From assembly GCA_002011075.2 (NCBI GenBank), contig MTMA02000006.1, forward strand, positions 737,374 to 801,373: DNA of 64,000 nt, in the 5' to 3' direction. The notes beneath the pieces are model-generated. The model saw nothing but the letters and a program-made list of their open reading frames with translations. It was not told where the DNA came from and did not search any database. Origin of the DNA: Candidatus Scotarchaeum otlingeri. Lineage in GTDB: Archaea > Thermoproteota > Nitrososphaeria > Geothermarchaeales > JDFR-13. Below, in pieces: positions 18,005 through 26,276 of this stretch (positions within the stretch are counted from its first letter, which is position 1; each line of letters starts with the position of its first letter). The translations under genes and the position numbers were made by a program.

Positions 18005-18547
18005 GTGCAGAATTTGAGATACCTAAACAGTAATAAAATACTTGTATTGCTTCTAGGCACTATGCTTCTATTAGGCATGGTCCTATTCCAATATCCTGGA
18101 TTGCTGGACGCTATCCTTGGTAGTGCGACGCCCTATTATGAATATAAGCTCTATGATATAGTTAATGAAAAATATATCAAATTATCCTCAATTAAAGGTA
18201 ATAAGCTTATCATTTTTTTCGATTCTAGAGATTATGGCTATATCGATGTCGTTGATACTTTAAATCAAATACGGAGCACTATCTCCACCAAAAATATTAA
18301 AGTTATATTTGTAGATATAGGTGGAAACATTACAGGCCTTATCCAAGTAATCAATTCAGATTACAGAATGATGTTTTATAGATGGGTCTATGACACAGAC
18401 TCTATGCATAAGAAGATGAATCTTATAGATATAAGTTCCGTGCCTATCTATTTTATCCCTAAAGATAGTTGGGATTATTATCTGGTTGGAGATCGTGGGG
18501 TTGCACCCGAAATTCTCGAGGATAATGTATTAAATTATCTTGGTTAA
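18005..18547 (+). CDS. Membrane-anchored thioredoxin-fold protein without a CxxC motif
   Basis: 180 residues. One hydrophobic segment at about 13-35 anchors the protein, with the C-terminal domain predicted outside. That domain looks like a redoxin: KLIIFFDSRDYGYIDVV, where TlpA/AhpC proteins carry the active cysteines, then a VIFVDIGG strand and a cis-Pro-like SSVPIYFIP. There is no cysteine in the protein, so it cannot be a thiol oxidoreductase; a binding or scaffold role like that of SCO-like or inactive redoxins is possible. The start is GTG 18005. It is divergent from the membrane HTH regulator. Family assignment is from fold-level pattern only. Confidence 0.55.
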   Translation: MQNLRYLNSNKILVLLLGTMLLLGMVLFQYPGLLDAILGSATPYYEYKLYDIVNEKYIKLSSIKGNKLIIFFDSRDYGYIDVVDTLNQIRSTISTKNIKVIFVDIGGNITGLIQVINSDYRMMFYRWVYDTDSMHKKMNLIDISSVPIYFIPKDSWDYYLVGDRGVAPEILEDNVLNYLG

Positions 18548-18557
18548 TATAGGTTGT

Positions 18558-18625
18558 GCCCCGCCTGACCGTTGCACCATCATTGTATACCTTCTAGGTA
18601 ACTCAGGTGTAGTGAGAGGCGGGGC
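18558..18625. ncRNA. Candidate structured RNA (GC-rich, three stacked helices)
   Basis: A 68-base GC-rich island in very AT-rich intergenic DNA. Perfect 9-bp outer stem GCCCCGCCT (18558-18566) with AGGCGGGGC (18617-18625). On the plus strand a second stem of 7 bp, with two G-U pairs, joins 18572-18578 to 18606-18612, and an apical hairpin TACCT-TCT-AGGTA spans 18588-18600. The minus strand loses the two wobble pairs but shows CTGA and ATGATGG, like box D'/C' elements, flanking the apical hairpin. No family is recognised: it lacks a T-arm consensus for tRNA and is too short for SRP or RNase P RNA. Strand is undecided. Confidence 0.5.
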
Positions 18626-18696
18626 CAAATAATTAATTGGTATATGAAGTAAAATATCTTCATTATTATTGAATAACTGGGGTTAGGTGAGGAATA

Positions 18697-19875
18697 TTGG
18701 TGGGAGCAGTATATCTATCTAGAGGAGCAGATAATATGATTAGGAATAAGGTTTTGACTATATATAGTAAATGGATAGAAAGGGTTGTCGACGCCAAGCC
18801 TGGTGATTGGGTATATATAAGAAATTGGAGAGGTAAAATAATAGGGCAGGGGTTCTATGAAGGGATCGGAGCTCTAGGTGTAAGAATATTTTATTATGGA
18901 GCTGATGAAGAGCTTCTGGATGTAGAATATATAATTGAGTCTGGGATCAATAGATCAATAAGGGTTAGGCGTAATATTATTGATAGATGGGATTCATATA
19001 GATTGGTAAATGCGGATGGAGACTGGTTACCTGGTTTAATAATCGATTTATATGACGATATAGCTGTGATACAATCCTCAAGCATAGGGATAGATAATAT
19101 CTTGGCATATATAGGGAGTTATATCATTAAAACAGGTCTCTGTAAAAAGGTTTACCTTAGAAATGACCATAGAGGAAGACGTGAAGCCGGTCTACCAATA
19201 TACAGAAAATGGCTAGTGGGAGAAGGCAGTCCTAGAACCATCATCAACGAAGAAGGTGTATTATTTAATGTCGATGTTGAGAACGGACAGAAAACAGGCT
19301 TTTTCTTGGATCAAAAGCTTAATCGTATCGTTATGAGGAGATTTACATCAGGCAGAGTACTAGATCTATTTTCTTATACTGGGGGGTTCGGATTGCATAT
19401 GGCCTATGGAGGGGCAAGTGAAGTAATTATGGTTGAAGAGAGTGATTATGCGGTATCTGAAATATATCATAATATCAAATTGAACAAGTTTAGCGAGAAG
19501 ATTCAAGTATTTCATGGACGTGTCGAGGAATATCTAAATAGATCTATAAAGAATGAGGATGAATTTGATATAATCATATGTGATCCCCCCTCATTTATTC
19601 CATCTAAAGAGTTCTATAGGAGGGGGTTAAGGGCATATCAAAACCTCTATAGTATGGTATTTCGTTGCATAGCGGATGGAGGCGCTGTCGTTGCATCTTC
19701 ATGTAGTTATTTTCTTTCTAAAGATAGATTTCTTGAGATATTAAATGATGCGGCGGAAAACGCTGGAAGGAATATATGCATAATGGGGTATTATGGAGCA
19801 TCTCCAGATCATCTTAGAAGACCGATAGATAATGAGTTAGATTATCTAAAGGTTTATCTCTTAGGTGTTGGATAA
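18697..19875 (+). CDS. Class I SAM-dependent rRNA methyltransferase, RlmI/YccW-like with PUA domain
   Basis: 392 residues. An N-terminal PUA-like RNA-binding domain (residues 1-75, with DAKPGDWVYIRNWRGKIIG) is followed by a Rossmann methyltransferase domain. That has NGQKTGFFLDQ near 203-213, the SAM loop LDLFSYTGGFGLHMAYGG near 227-244 and the catalytic DPPSF near 297-301, with a Cys in SSCSYF. This order is that of RlmI (23S rRNA m5C) and its archaeal relatives. The start is TTG 18697 or GTG 18700 after an AGGTGAGG site. Its stop overlaps the next ATG (TAATG), so the two are cotranslated. Confidence 0.85.
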   Translation: MVGAVYLSRGADNMIRNKVLTIYSKWIERVVDAKPGDWVYIRNWRGKIIGQGFYEGIGALGVRIFYYGADEELLDVEYIIESGINRSIRVRRNIIDRWDSYRLVNADGDWLPGLIIDLYDDIAVIQSSSIGIDNILAYIGSYIIKTGLCKKVYLRNDHRGRREAGLPIYRKWLVGEGSPRTIINEEGVLFNVDVENGQKTGFFLDQKLNRIVMRRFTSGRVLDLFSYTGGFGLHMAYGGASEVIMVEESDYAVSEIYHNIKLNKFSEKIQVFHGRVEEYLNRSIKNEDEFDIIICDPPSFIPSKEFYRRGLRAYQNLYSMVFRCIADGGAVVASSCSYFLSKDRFLEILNDAAENAGRNICIMGYYGASPDHLRRPIDNELDYLKVYLLGVG

Positions 19876-20819
19876 TGAGGGATGTAGCAGTAACCATTCC
19901 ATCCTCTATATTTAATATTGCAGGGGGATATGGATTCCTCGGTATTTCCCTGGATCTATATCATGATATAATTAAGCTGTATCATCATGACTCGGAGGAG
20001 GATGAAGTTTATATAGGAGGAAAATTTGGAGAAGAGGCCATAGAATATAAGATCCATGATATCATATATGATGTACTATATAGATTCAAGGAAAAACATA
20101 AGATTTCATCTAACTTCAGGGTTATTATAGATAAGGATATTCCGTTATATAATGGGTTATGCGGCGAATTAACAGCCATATTAGGTACAATATTTTCATT
20201 GTCACTCGCATGCGAAGTTGAATCCTCGGACCAAGAAATATTGAATCTAGCTCTACAATATACCGAATATAAATATATCTATTGGAGTGGATTAGCAGCA
20301 TCATATTATGGCGGTATAATAATTATAGATCCATATTTAGCCCCCATAACTATAATGGAGGCTGATCCTCCGGAGTGGCTCGACATAATATTTTTAGAAC
20401 CGACATATAGATGGGACCCTGAAACCCATAACAATATAATTAAGAGGCTTCCTAAAAGCATATCTCTAACACAGAGTCTTCTAAACACAGCCTCATTGAT
20501 GCTGATCTTGGAAGGCTTAATTAATGAAGATAGCGGCTTAATTAAGAAGGGGCTCCAGAAATGGGGTTTGGAGAAAATAATAGAAAGAAACATAGCTCAC
20601 TATAATGAGATTAAGGAGCTGCTGTCCGAATATGATATCTTGGGGATGGCTCCATCAAATATAGGACCCGGTATAGCGATATTTATCGATGACCGTATCA
20701 TAGATATCGATAATATATATAAGGATATCAGACGGATGATCGAGAGAAACAGCTTTCCATATATACCACGTCTAACAACTATATCGATCGGTATTGAAGA
20801 AATTAATGTCACGACTTGA
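19875..20819 (+). CDS. GHMP kinase-like protein, divergent homoserine kinase relative
   Basis: 314 residues. The N terminus VTIPSSIFNIAGGYGFLG matches the homoserine kinase opening (VxAxxANLGPGFDxLG), and GMAPSNIGPGIAIF near residues 255-268 matches GHMP motif 3. However the ATP loop of motif 2, usually PxxxGLGSSAA, is GLCGELTAILG near 96-106, with no Ser-Ser. It is therefore either a divergent kinase or one that has lost phosphotransfer. The gene overlaps the methyltransferase stop. A threonine synthase gene lies 2.7 kb downstream, which fits a threonine pathway role but is not an operon. Shikimate, mevalonate or pantoate kinase identity cannot be excluded. Confidence 0.55.
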   Translation: MRDVAVTIPSSIFNIAGGYGFLGISLDLYHDIIKLYHHDSEEDEVYIGGKFGEEAIEYKIHDIIYDVLYRFKEKHKISSNFRVIIDKDIPLYNGLCGELTAILGTIFSLSLACEVESSDQEILNLALQYTEYKYIYWSGLAASYYGGIIIIDPYLAPITIMEADPPEWLDIIFLEPTYRWDPETHNNIIKRLPKSISLTQSLLNTASLMLILEGLINEDSGLIKKGLQKWGLEKIIERNIAHYNEIKELLSEYDILGMAPSNIGPGIAIFIDDRIIDIDNIYKDIRRMIERNSFPYIPRLTTISIGIEEINVTT

Positions 20820-20826
20820 CGCTATC

Positions 20827-21777
20827 TTATCTAGTTATAATAGAGTCTAATTCCTCAAGAAACTCCTGCAGTCTAGAGCGGGGGATACGTGCACCTGCTG
20901 CATCTGTGTGGCCCCCTCCAGAACCGCCATATTTGGGCGATATCCTCCTAAGAATACTATTCAAATTTATATGTACCGCTTCTTTCCTTCTTCTAATACT
21001 CATTACCGCCAATTCCTTTCTATATTCTATTGCAATGCCTACAACAGTATCGCCATATACATATGCATATCGCGCTGCACGGCCTAAACTACCATTAGGC
21101 TCAATTATATATGTCAGATTTTCCAGGGGTATTTTCTTCTTAAAGATATAGTTACGCATTTCTTCTTCTTTTGTAGTTATTTGAAGAGCCCTCTCGACGA
21201 GCTCAGCATTCTCGCTAGGCAATTCATTTTTTGATAATTCATCTACAATACTTCTCTTGAAATCATACATCCTTCTTGAGGCTTCCAGTCCTTGAGTAAG
21301 TATACCAGACTCGAAATAGATAAACCGCTTATCCCAGTAATTATATAGCCATTTTACATAATCAGTTTCGTCTGAATAGTCGCCCACCGCTCCATATAAC
21401 GCCACTCTACTCATATCAACGCCTAATCTACCTGAATATATTCTATAGGTAAGTTCAGCTGTACTCATCGCGGTATTGTGATAAAATTCAAAGCTTGGCT
21501 CAATAAAATTCTCTGGGAGAATATGGTGATCTATATATACTACCCTACTTCCCTCATTATGAAACTCGTCTAGAAGAGGTATAAGCTTCCTCCATTGGGT
21601 CTCATCCAACGCTATATCGACGATGAAAATATCTTCTCCAGGATCTACATTATTCTTGATGTCACCGTATAGCCCATGTGGATGGCTGAAGAATATAGTT
21701 GTCTCAGGGTAAATGAATTTTAGTAATGCAGCTGAAGATATTCCATCTACGTCTCCATGGGCAAATATCCATTGCAA
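20827..21777 (-). CDS. DHH/DHHA1 phosphoesterase (RecJ / nanoRNase-like)
   Basis: 316-residue single-strand nuclease or phosphodiesterase. DHH domain motifs in order: AHGDVDGISSAAL (residues 6-18), IVDIALDE near 51, YIDHHILPE near 83 and GAVGDYSDE near 129. The DHHA1 domain ends in GGSGGGHTDAAGARIP near 286-301. Archaeal relatives degrade short oligonucleotides or nucleotide second messengers, or act as RecJ/GAN partners of replication; length does not separate these. Start TTG 21777 has GGTGG eight bases before it and no better alternative. Convergent with the GHMP kinase-like gene; PhoU precedes it on the same strand 47 bases away, possibly as an operon. Confidence 0.85.
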   Translation of the reverse strand: MQWIFAHGDVDGISSAALLKFIYPETTIFFSHPHGLYGDIKNNVDPGEDIFIVDIALDETQWRKLIPLLDEFHNEGSRVVYIDHHILPENFIEPSFEFYHNTAMSTAELTYRIYSGRLGVDMSRVALYGAVGDYSDETDYVKWLYNYWDKRFIYFESGILTQGLEASRRMYDFKRSIVDELSKNELPSENAELVERALQITTKEEEMRNYIFKKKIPLENLTYIIEPNGSLGRAARYAYVYGDTVVGIAIEYRKELAVMSIRRRKEAVHINLNSILRRISPKYGGSGGGHTDAAGARIPRSRLQEFLEELDSIITR

Positions 21778-21824
21778 CTATATGGCCACCGATGTATACC
21801 CTATATATAGAGATAAAAAGGATT

Positions 21825-22895
21825 TTAATCTAAGTATTCCTCTACTATTTCCCATTTACATATTTTACTGGGTATTTCTAGCGCCCGGTTTATTGTTATC
21901 TCCGCTATGGCATCTGCACTATCAGCTACCCTCATGATGGAAGACACTATCACTCTAAACACAGATAATGCTAATGGCTCCTTTATATAAATCAAGAAGT
22001 TTGTATCTAGTTCCTTAACTCTATTTCTAAATACCTTAAGGTTATTCAATATCTCGTTTGCCTTTACCATATCTAGCTCGATAAAGGCCATCATGGATAT
22101 GCTTAGTATCTCCCTAAGGTCCCCAAGGATAGTATCTATTATAGAGATGACATCTTTATGTTCAGATACTGCTTCTATAGGTATCCTCCCCAGTTCATTT
22201 GCTACATCCTCGATTCTATCACATATCTCCTCTAGAGATTTAGCCAACGCTCTATTTCCCACGATATGATATGGATGTTCTATACCGATATCTTTAGCCA
22301 CCTTCCAGCTTTTTTGGGCTAAAAGTATCTGTCTTACTATCAACCAGTATAGTCTGTCAGCCTCGTTCTCCATATTAACTATTTGTCTTAGGACATTAAG
22401 GTCAAGGTCGCTAAGATATACTTGGATAGCCTCTATCATCGAGAAGATTAATGTATACATTCTTCTTATGAGGCCGGTAAGTCTGAATTTAGTTGGGTCT
22501 ATAAAACACTGTACAACTACTTTATGGAGGTTTTGCTCAACTATCTCCATAGCCGCCAGTCTGTTGATAGCCTCATGTATCTCTTTCAGGACTTGGGGTG
22601 ATAGCCTCTCCCCTTTATTGATAAATACCAAGTTATCATGTCCCAATACATAGTTTCCTATTAGGATTCTTTTGATTAGGCCAGGTGAATTTATCTGACT
22701 TACATCGATAATAAACTGTTCACGTTTTCTCTTCTCCCCCTCAGCTTCGTATGGCTCGATCCTCAAGTTCCCATCTTCGTCAACCCTAACTATTACACTA
22801 TCACCCTTCTTTAGGTTTTTATCCTTGACCCAGCTCCTCGGTAGCGAGACAACGATGGTGCTATAACCCAATTTTTGGACTTTCCTTATTTCCAT
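21825..22895 (-). CDS. phoU: PhoU-like phosphate uptake regulator with AbrB-type DNA-binding domain
   Basis: 356 residues. The N-terminal 50 form a SpoVT/AbrB swapped-hairpin domain (VQKLGYSTIVVSLPRSWV, then KKGDSVIVRVDEDGNLRI). The remainder is two three-helix PhoU repeats rich in acidic metal-binding positions such as MENEADRLYW and CDRIEDVANELG. This architecture is the archaeal PhoU form, proposed to control phosphate transport genes directly. A perfect 9-bp inverted repeat lies directly upstream of its TATA box, a natural autoregulatory site. No pst transport genes are in the window. Confidence 0.85.
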   Translation of the reverse strand: MEIRKVQKLGYSTIVVSLPRSWVKDKNLKKGDSVIVRVDEDGNLRIEPYEAEGEKRKREQFIIDVSQINSPGLIKRILIGNYVLGHDNLVFINKGERLSPQVLKEIHEAINRLAAMEIVEQNLHKVVVQCFIDPTKFRLTGLIRRMYTLIFSMIEAIQVYLSDLDLNVLRQIVNMENEADRLYWLIVRQILLAQKSWKVAKDIGIEHPYHIVGNRALAKSLEEICDRIEDVANELGRIPIEAVSEHKDVISIIDTILGDLREILSISMMAFIELDMVKANEILNNLKVFRNRVKELDTNFLIYIKEPLALSVFRVIVSSIMRVADSADAIAEITINRALEIPSKICKWEIVEEYLD

Positions 22896-23308
22896 AGTCG
22901 CTCAACCCATCTGTATCTAGAAATAAATAGCTTTCTGTAGTATATAAAGTTATTACTTAGTAATAACTATGCTCGTTTTTTTACATTAAGAATTTATTAG
23001 TATATGTTGTTATAAGCATCAAGCCCTCATATAAATAAAATTGATATGAATTTCTTAAATATGGTTTAAGGGTATTACACCCTCATATCATCATAAGACC
23101 GCCAAGATAATCATATGATGTATCATCATCCAATGGGATGATAGGCTATTAATATTTCTTGATAATATCATTATTTAATTGGTAATCTTAAGAGTGACCT
23201 ATTTTATATATAAGACAAAGATAGAAGCATATATAAAGAAAACATTTAAATTTATATATTAATATTGATTATAGATGGATAAAATAAGAAAATAGGGGGT
23301 GTTTTATA
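22896..23308. other. Intergenic region between divergent phoU and the ribbon-helix-helix gene
   Basis: 413 bases, AT-rich. Besides the phoU promoter it holds several short symmetric elements: AGGGT-ATTAC-ACCCT (23069-23083), the 10-base palindrome ATCATATGAT (23110-23119) and ATCATCC-AATG-GGATGAT (23125-23142). CCCTCATAT occurs twice (23024-23032 and 23080-23088). A plus-strand TATA-like TTTATATA at 23251-23258 and GGGGGTG at 23295-23301 serve the small gene. No RNA gene recognised. Confidence 0.5.
22941..22968 (-). promoter_or_regulatory. phoU promoter with abutting 9-bp inverted repeat
   Basis: On the minus strand a TATA element TTTATATA (22941-22948) lies some 46-54 bases before the phoU ATG. 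Immediately upstream is AGTTATTAC (22948-22956), TTA, GTAATAACT (22960-22968), a perfect 9-bp inverted repeat with a 3-base centre that covers the BRE position. A dimeric protein bound there would compete with TFB, so repression, probably by PhoU's own AbrB domain, is inferred. Confidence 0.5.
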
Positions 23309-23464
23309 ATGAAGAAAATTAGAATTAGTATATTAGTGGATGAAGAAGACTGGAAGAAATTCAAAACGAAGTCCAAAGAGGAGGGGTTAACCGCTTCTAC
23401 AGTGTTAAGGTTACTGATAAAGTCTTATCTAGGCGATGAAATCAAACTAGGTCTAAAGGCTTAG
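23309..23464 (+). CDS. Small ribbon-helix-helix (CopG/Arc-like) DNA-binding protein
   Basis: 51 residues. Pattern KIRISILVDEEDWKKF gives the short beta strand, helix A covers the DEEDWKKFKTKSKEEG region, and TASTVLRLLIKSYL gives helix B, the standard RHH dimer layout. ATG 23309 has a purine-rich AGGGGGTG site about 8 bases before it. It is 46 bases upstream of threonine synthase on the same strand. Proteins this size usually repress their own operon or act as antitoxins; no toxin-like gene follows, so autoregulation or control of thrC is the likelier role. The palindromes upstream are candidate operators. Confidence 0.7.
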   Translation: MKKIRISILVDEEDWKKFKTKSKEEGLTASTVLRLLIKSYLGDEIKLGLKA

Positions 23465-23510
23465 GATTCTAGCAAATTATTATTTACCTATATGAAATTA
23501 TATTATAAAA

Positions 23511-24593
23511 ATGGAAAGAATCATATGTTCTAATTGTAAACATGAATATTCATATCTCTCTAAGATATGGAATTGTCAAAGATGTTCCTCTCCATTAAAT
23601 ATTATATATAGTAAAAGGAGATTTAATCGAGATCTAATTATTAAAGAAACCTACTCGATATGGAGATATAAGAATTTTCTCCCTCCATTAAGGAATATAA
23701 TTTCTCTTGGAGAGGGTTGGACCCCTCTAATTAAACATACTCACCGCGATACAAACTTATTATTTAAATTAGAATATCTAATGCCTAGCGGGTCATTTAA
23801 AGATAGGGGGACATCAGTAGCTATTAGTAGAGCACTGGATCTTGGTGTAGATCATGTAATCGAGGATTCTTCCGGCAATGCCGGGATATCTCTATCCATC
23901 TACGCGGCTAAAGCTGGAGTCAAAGCGGATATTTATGTCCCAAAAGATATCCCTAAAGGTAAGCTAAAGATACTTGAAGCCGCGGAGGCCAACATCTTCC
24001 TTTCAAATAATAGAAAGAAGGCTTATGAGAATGCCGTCAAGGCGTCAAAAAATGGTTTCTACATCGGGCATCTATGGAACCCCTTTTATATCGAAGGATT
24101 TAAAACATTAGTTTATGAGGTATGGGAGCAGCTAGGCGGCTTATTCCCGGATCATATTTTTGTACCAGTAGGCAGTGGATCCAATCTATTAGGAATATAC
24201 TATGGGCTCGAGGATCTATTGGACGTTGGCTACATTGATGAAATTCCTTCATTAATTGCTGTTGAGGCAGCTGGTTATGACATTATCCATAAAGAGTTAT
24301 TTGGTGATTCTGGACTGCCAAGGACAGAATTGGCCGATGGGCTAAGGGTCTTATTCAAACCTAGAAAAAGAGAATTATTAGAGATTATTCGTACATATGG
24401 GCATGCTATGGTAGTAGATGAAACAGAAATTATGGAGGCATATAAATCATTGTGGAGACTTGGATTTACCGTTGAACCTACATCTAGCGTTGTATATGCC
24501 GCGTTTAAGAAGGCTTATGAGTCGGGTGATATAAGAGGGGATGATATAGTTCTGCTTCCATTAACAGGTAATGGGATAAAGATGATTATTTAG
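23511..24593 (+). CDS. thrC: Threonine synthase
   Basis: PLP enzyme converting O-phosphohomoserine to threonine, 360 residues. An N-terminal zinc ribbon CSNC...CQRC (residues 6-25) is typical of archaeal ThrC. Then come LGEGWTPLIKH, the PLP lysine in PSGSFKDRGTSVA near 91-103, EDSSGNAGIS near 120-129 and the phosphate loop VPVGSGSNLLG near 220-230. Cysteate synthase and threonine dehydratase relatives share the fold, but the zinc ribbon and SFKDRG favour ThrC. It follows the small RHH gene by 46 bases. No ribosome site is visible; ATG 23511 may be leaderless. Confidence 0.85.
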   Translation: MERIICSNCKHEYSYLSKIWNCQRCSSPLNIIYSKRRFNRDLIIKETYSIWRYKNFLPPLRNIISLGEGWTPLIKHTHRDTNLLFKLEYLMPSGSFKDRGTSVAISRALDLGVDHVIEDSSGNAGISLSIYAAKAGVKADIYVPKDIPKGKLKILEAAEANIFLSNNRKKAYENAVKASKNGFYIGHLWNPFYIEGFKTLVYEVWEQLGGLFPDHIFVPVGSGSNLLGIYYGLEDLLDVGYIDEIPSLIAVEAAGYDIIHKELFGDSGLPRTELADGLRVLFKPRKRELLEIIRTYGHAMVVDETEIMEAYKSLWRLGFTVEPTSSVVYAAFKKAYESGDIRGDDIVLLPLTGNGIKMII

Positions 24594-24696
24594 TGAAGAT
24601 TTATATATACCCCATTTGTTTTGTATAAAGGGCATAACAATTTATCACTATATATATGTATAATAGTCATTCATTAGGTGATGGGGATAAAGAAAC

Positions 24697-26271
24697 ATGA
24701 ATATGTATATACCTACAATAGAGGTAATAAGAAAAGGTTTAGTAAGTAAGTTAATTGAAGATAAGAAGATTAGTGGTAGAATACTTATTCCATGGTCCTT
24801 ATTATCTATGTTGGAGGATGACCTTACTAAATCGGAGGCCTCCTCAGATAAGAGCTTAACTGAACTCGAAAAAATTAAAGAGTTTGCGAATATAGGTATT
24901 ATAGGTCTAAAATTCATAGGAGATAAAACGCCTCCCATAGATAATGTGTTTTATTATATTATTGATCTAGCTATACATAATAATGCGACTATAATTGTCG
25001 ATAATCCTAATCAAGCCCGTCTCGCTAAGGCTTTGGGAGCCAAGACATTATTTGTCCAACGTGAGTTGCCTGAGATGCCGCGGATCACTAAACTTTTTGA
25101 TGAATCCACGATGTCTGTACATTTAAAGGAGGGTGTGGAGCCGAGGGCCAAGAAAGGGAAACCCGGGGATTGGAAATACGTTCCTATTAAGGATGAAAAG
25201 ATGGTTAGAGAAGAGATAGAAGAAATAATTGAGGAGATAATAGATTATGCGAATATAGATCCTGAGAGTTTTATAGAAACAGATAAAAAAGATCTAAAAA
25301 TTATCCAAATTAAAGACCTTAGGATAGTGATAGTAAAGCCTCCCTTTAGCGATGGATATGAGGTTACGGCAGTTAGACCCATAAGACAGTTGTCAATAGA
25401 AGATTATAATCTTCCCTATGAATTAATTGAGCGGCTAGGTAAAAGAGCAGAAGGAATATTGATCGCTGGGGCTCCTGGAGAGGGAAAGAGTACATTTGCC
25501 CAGGCTCTCGCAGAATTCTATATGGAACAGGGCAAGGTTGTGAAGACTATAGAGGCTCCTAGAGATCTTCAGCTACCTATGGATATTACCCAATATTCAA
25601 AGGCGAAAACAGATTCAACGAGTCTCCATGATATTCTGTTGCTTTCTAGACCTGATTATACTATTTTCGATGAAATGCGTACCACAGACGATTTCGAACT
25701 GTTTATAGACCTACGGTTAGCCGGCGTAGGTATGGTGGGAATTGTGCATGCAACCAGCCCCATAGATGCTATTCAGAGATTCGTAGAAAGAATAGATTTG
25801 GGAATGATCCCTAGTGTACTTGATACCGTGATTTTCCTAAAGGGAGGGGAGATTAAAAAGGTATATGAGGTCGTTATGGTTGCCAAGGTACCTCATGGAT
25901 TGACAAAAGAGGAATTGGCTAGGCCTGTCGTGGAAGTGAGGGACTTTTTCACCAAGCGGGTCGAATATGAGTTATATGTATTCGGTAAAAGAGTATTTGT
26001 AATACCTGTATCTCGTCCTACACGTGAATCAATTGATTATAGCTATATGAGTGAGACTCCTACTTCTCTAGAAGAAAGTATTAAGATGGAGTTTGGGGAT
26101 ATAAGTGATGATATCGATATAAAATTGATTTCAAATAAGGAGGCTATTGTATTCGTTCCTCCGTGGGGTTATAGACAAATCAGGAAAGCTATAAGGAGAA
26201 AAGTTAAGCAGATTAAAAGGAAGTATGGAGTCAAATTAATTATAGAGCCTTCAATAGGATTTGAGGAATAA
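24697..26271 (+). CDS. PIN-domain / PilT-type ATPase / KH-like protein
   Basis: 524-residue archaeal protein of the PINc-ATPase family. Residues about 1-125 form a PIN-like domain, 195-420 a VirB11/PilT-type ATPase with Walker A GAPGEGKST near 259-267 and Walker B YTIFDEMR near 324, and 450-520 a KH-like RNA-binding end (NKEAIVFVPPWGYRQIRKAI). The first PIN block, usually PDTSVIIEG, reads IPTIEVIRKG, so the leading catalytic Asp is lost. ATG 24697 follows a GGTGATGGGG site. The family is widespread in archaea and poorly characterised; an ATP-driven RNA-binding function is inferred. No pilus or secretion gene is nearby, so a secretion role is unlikely. Confidence 0.8.
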   Translation: MNMYIPTIEVIRKGLVSKLIEDKKISGRILIPWSLLSMLEDDLTKSEASSDKSLTELEKIKEFANIGIIGLKFIGDKTPPIDNVFYYIIDLAIHNNATIIVDNPNQARLAKALGAKTLFVQRELPEMPRITKLFDESTMSVHLKEGVEPRAKKGKPGDWKYVPIKDEKMVREEIEEIIEEIIDYANIDPESFIETDKKDLKIIQIKDLRIVIVKPPFSDGYEVTAVRPIRQLSIEDYNLPYELIERLGKRAEGILIAGAPGEGKSTFAQALAEFYMEQGKVVKTIEAPRDLQLPMDITQYSKAKTDSTSLHDILLLSRPDYTIFDEMRTTDDFELFIDLRLAGVGMVGIVHATSPIDAIQRFVERIDLGMIPSVLDTVIFLKGGEIKKVYEVVMVAKVPHGLTKEELARPVVEVRDFFTKRVEYELYVFGKRVFVIPVSRPTRESIDYSYMSETPTSLEESIKMEFGDISDDIDIKLISNKEAIVFVPPWGYRQIRKAIRRKVKQIKRKYGVKLIIEPSIGFEE

Positions 26272-26276
26272 GATCA

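Noticed and set aside
18558-18625. Reading the GC-rich element as a tRNA
   Set aside because: The outer stem is nine pairs and no T-loop (GTTCGAATC-type) or anticodon arm of normal geometry can be drawn; kept as an unassigned RNA candidate.
23024-23088. CCCTCATAT repeated twice (23024-23032, 23080-23088)
   Set aside because: Nine bases, two copies only, irregular setting; no third copy and no link to a promoter element. Not a CRISPR or iteron array.
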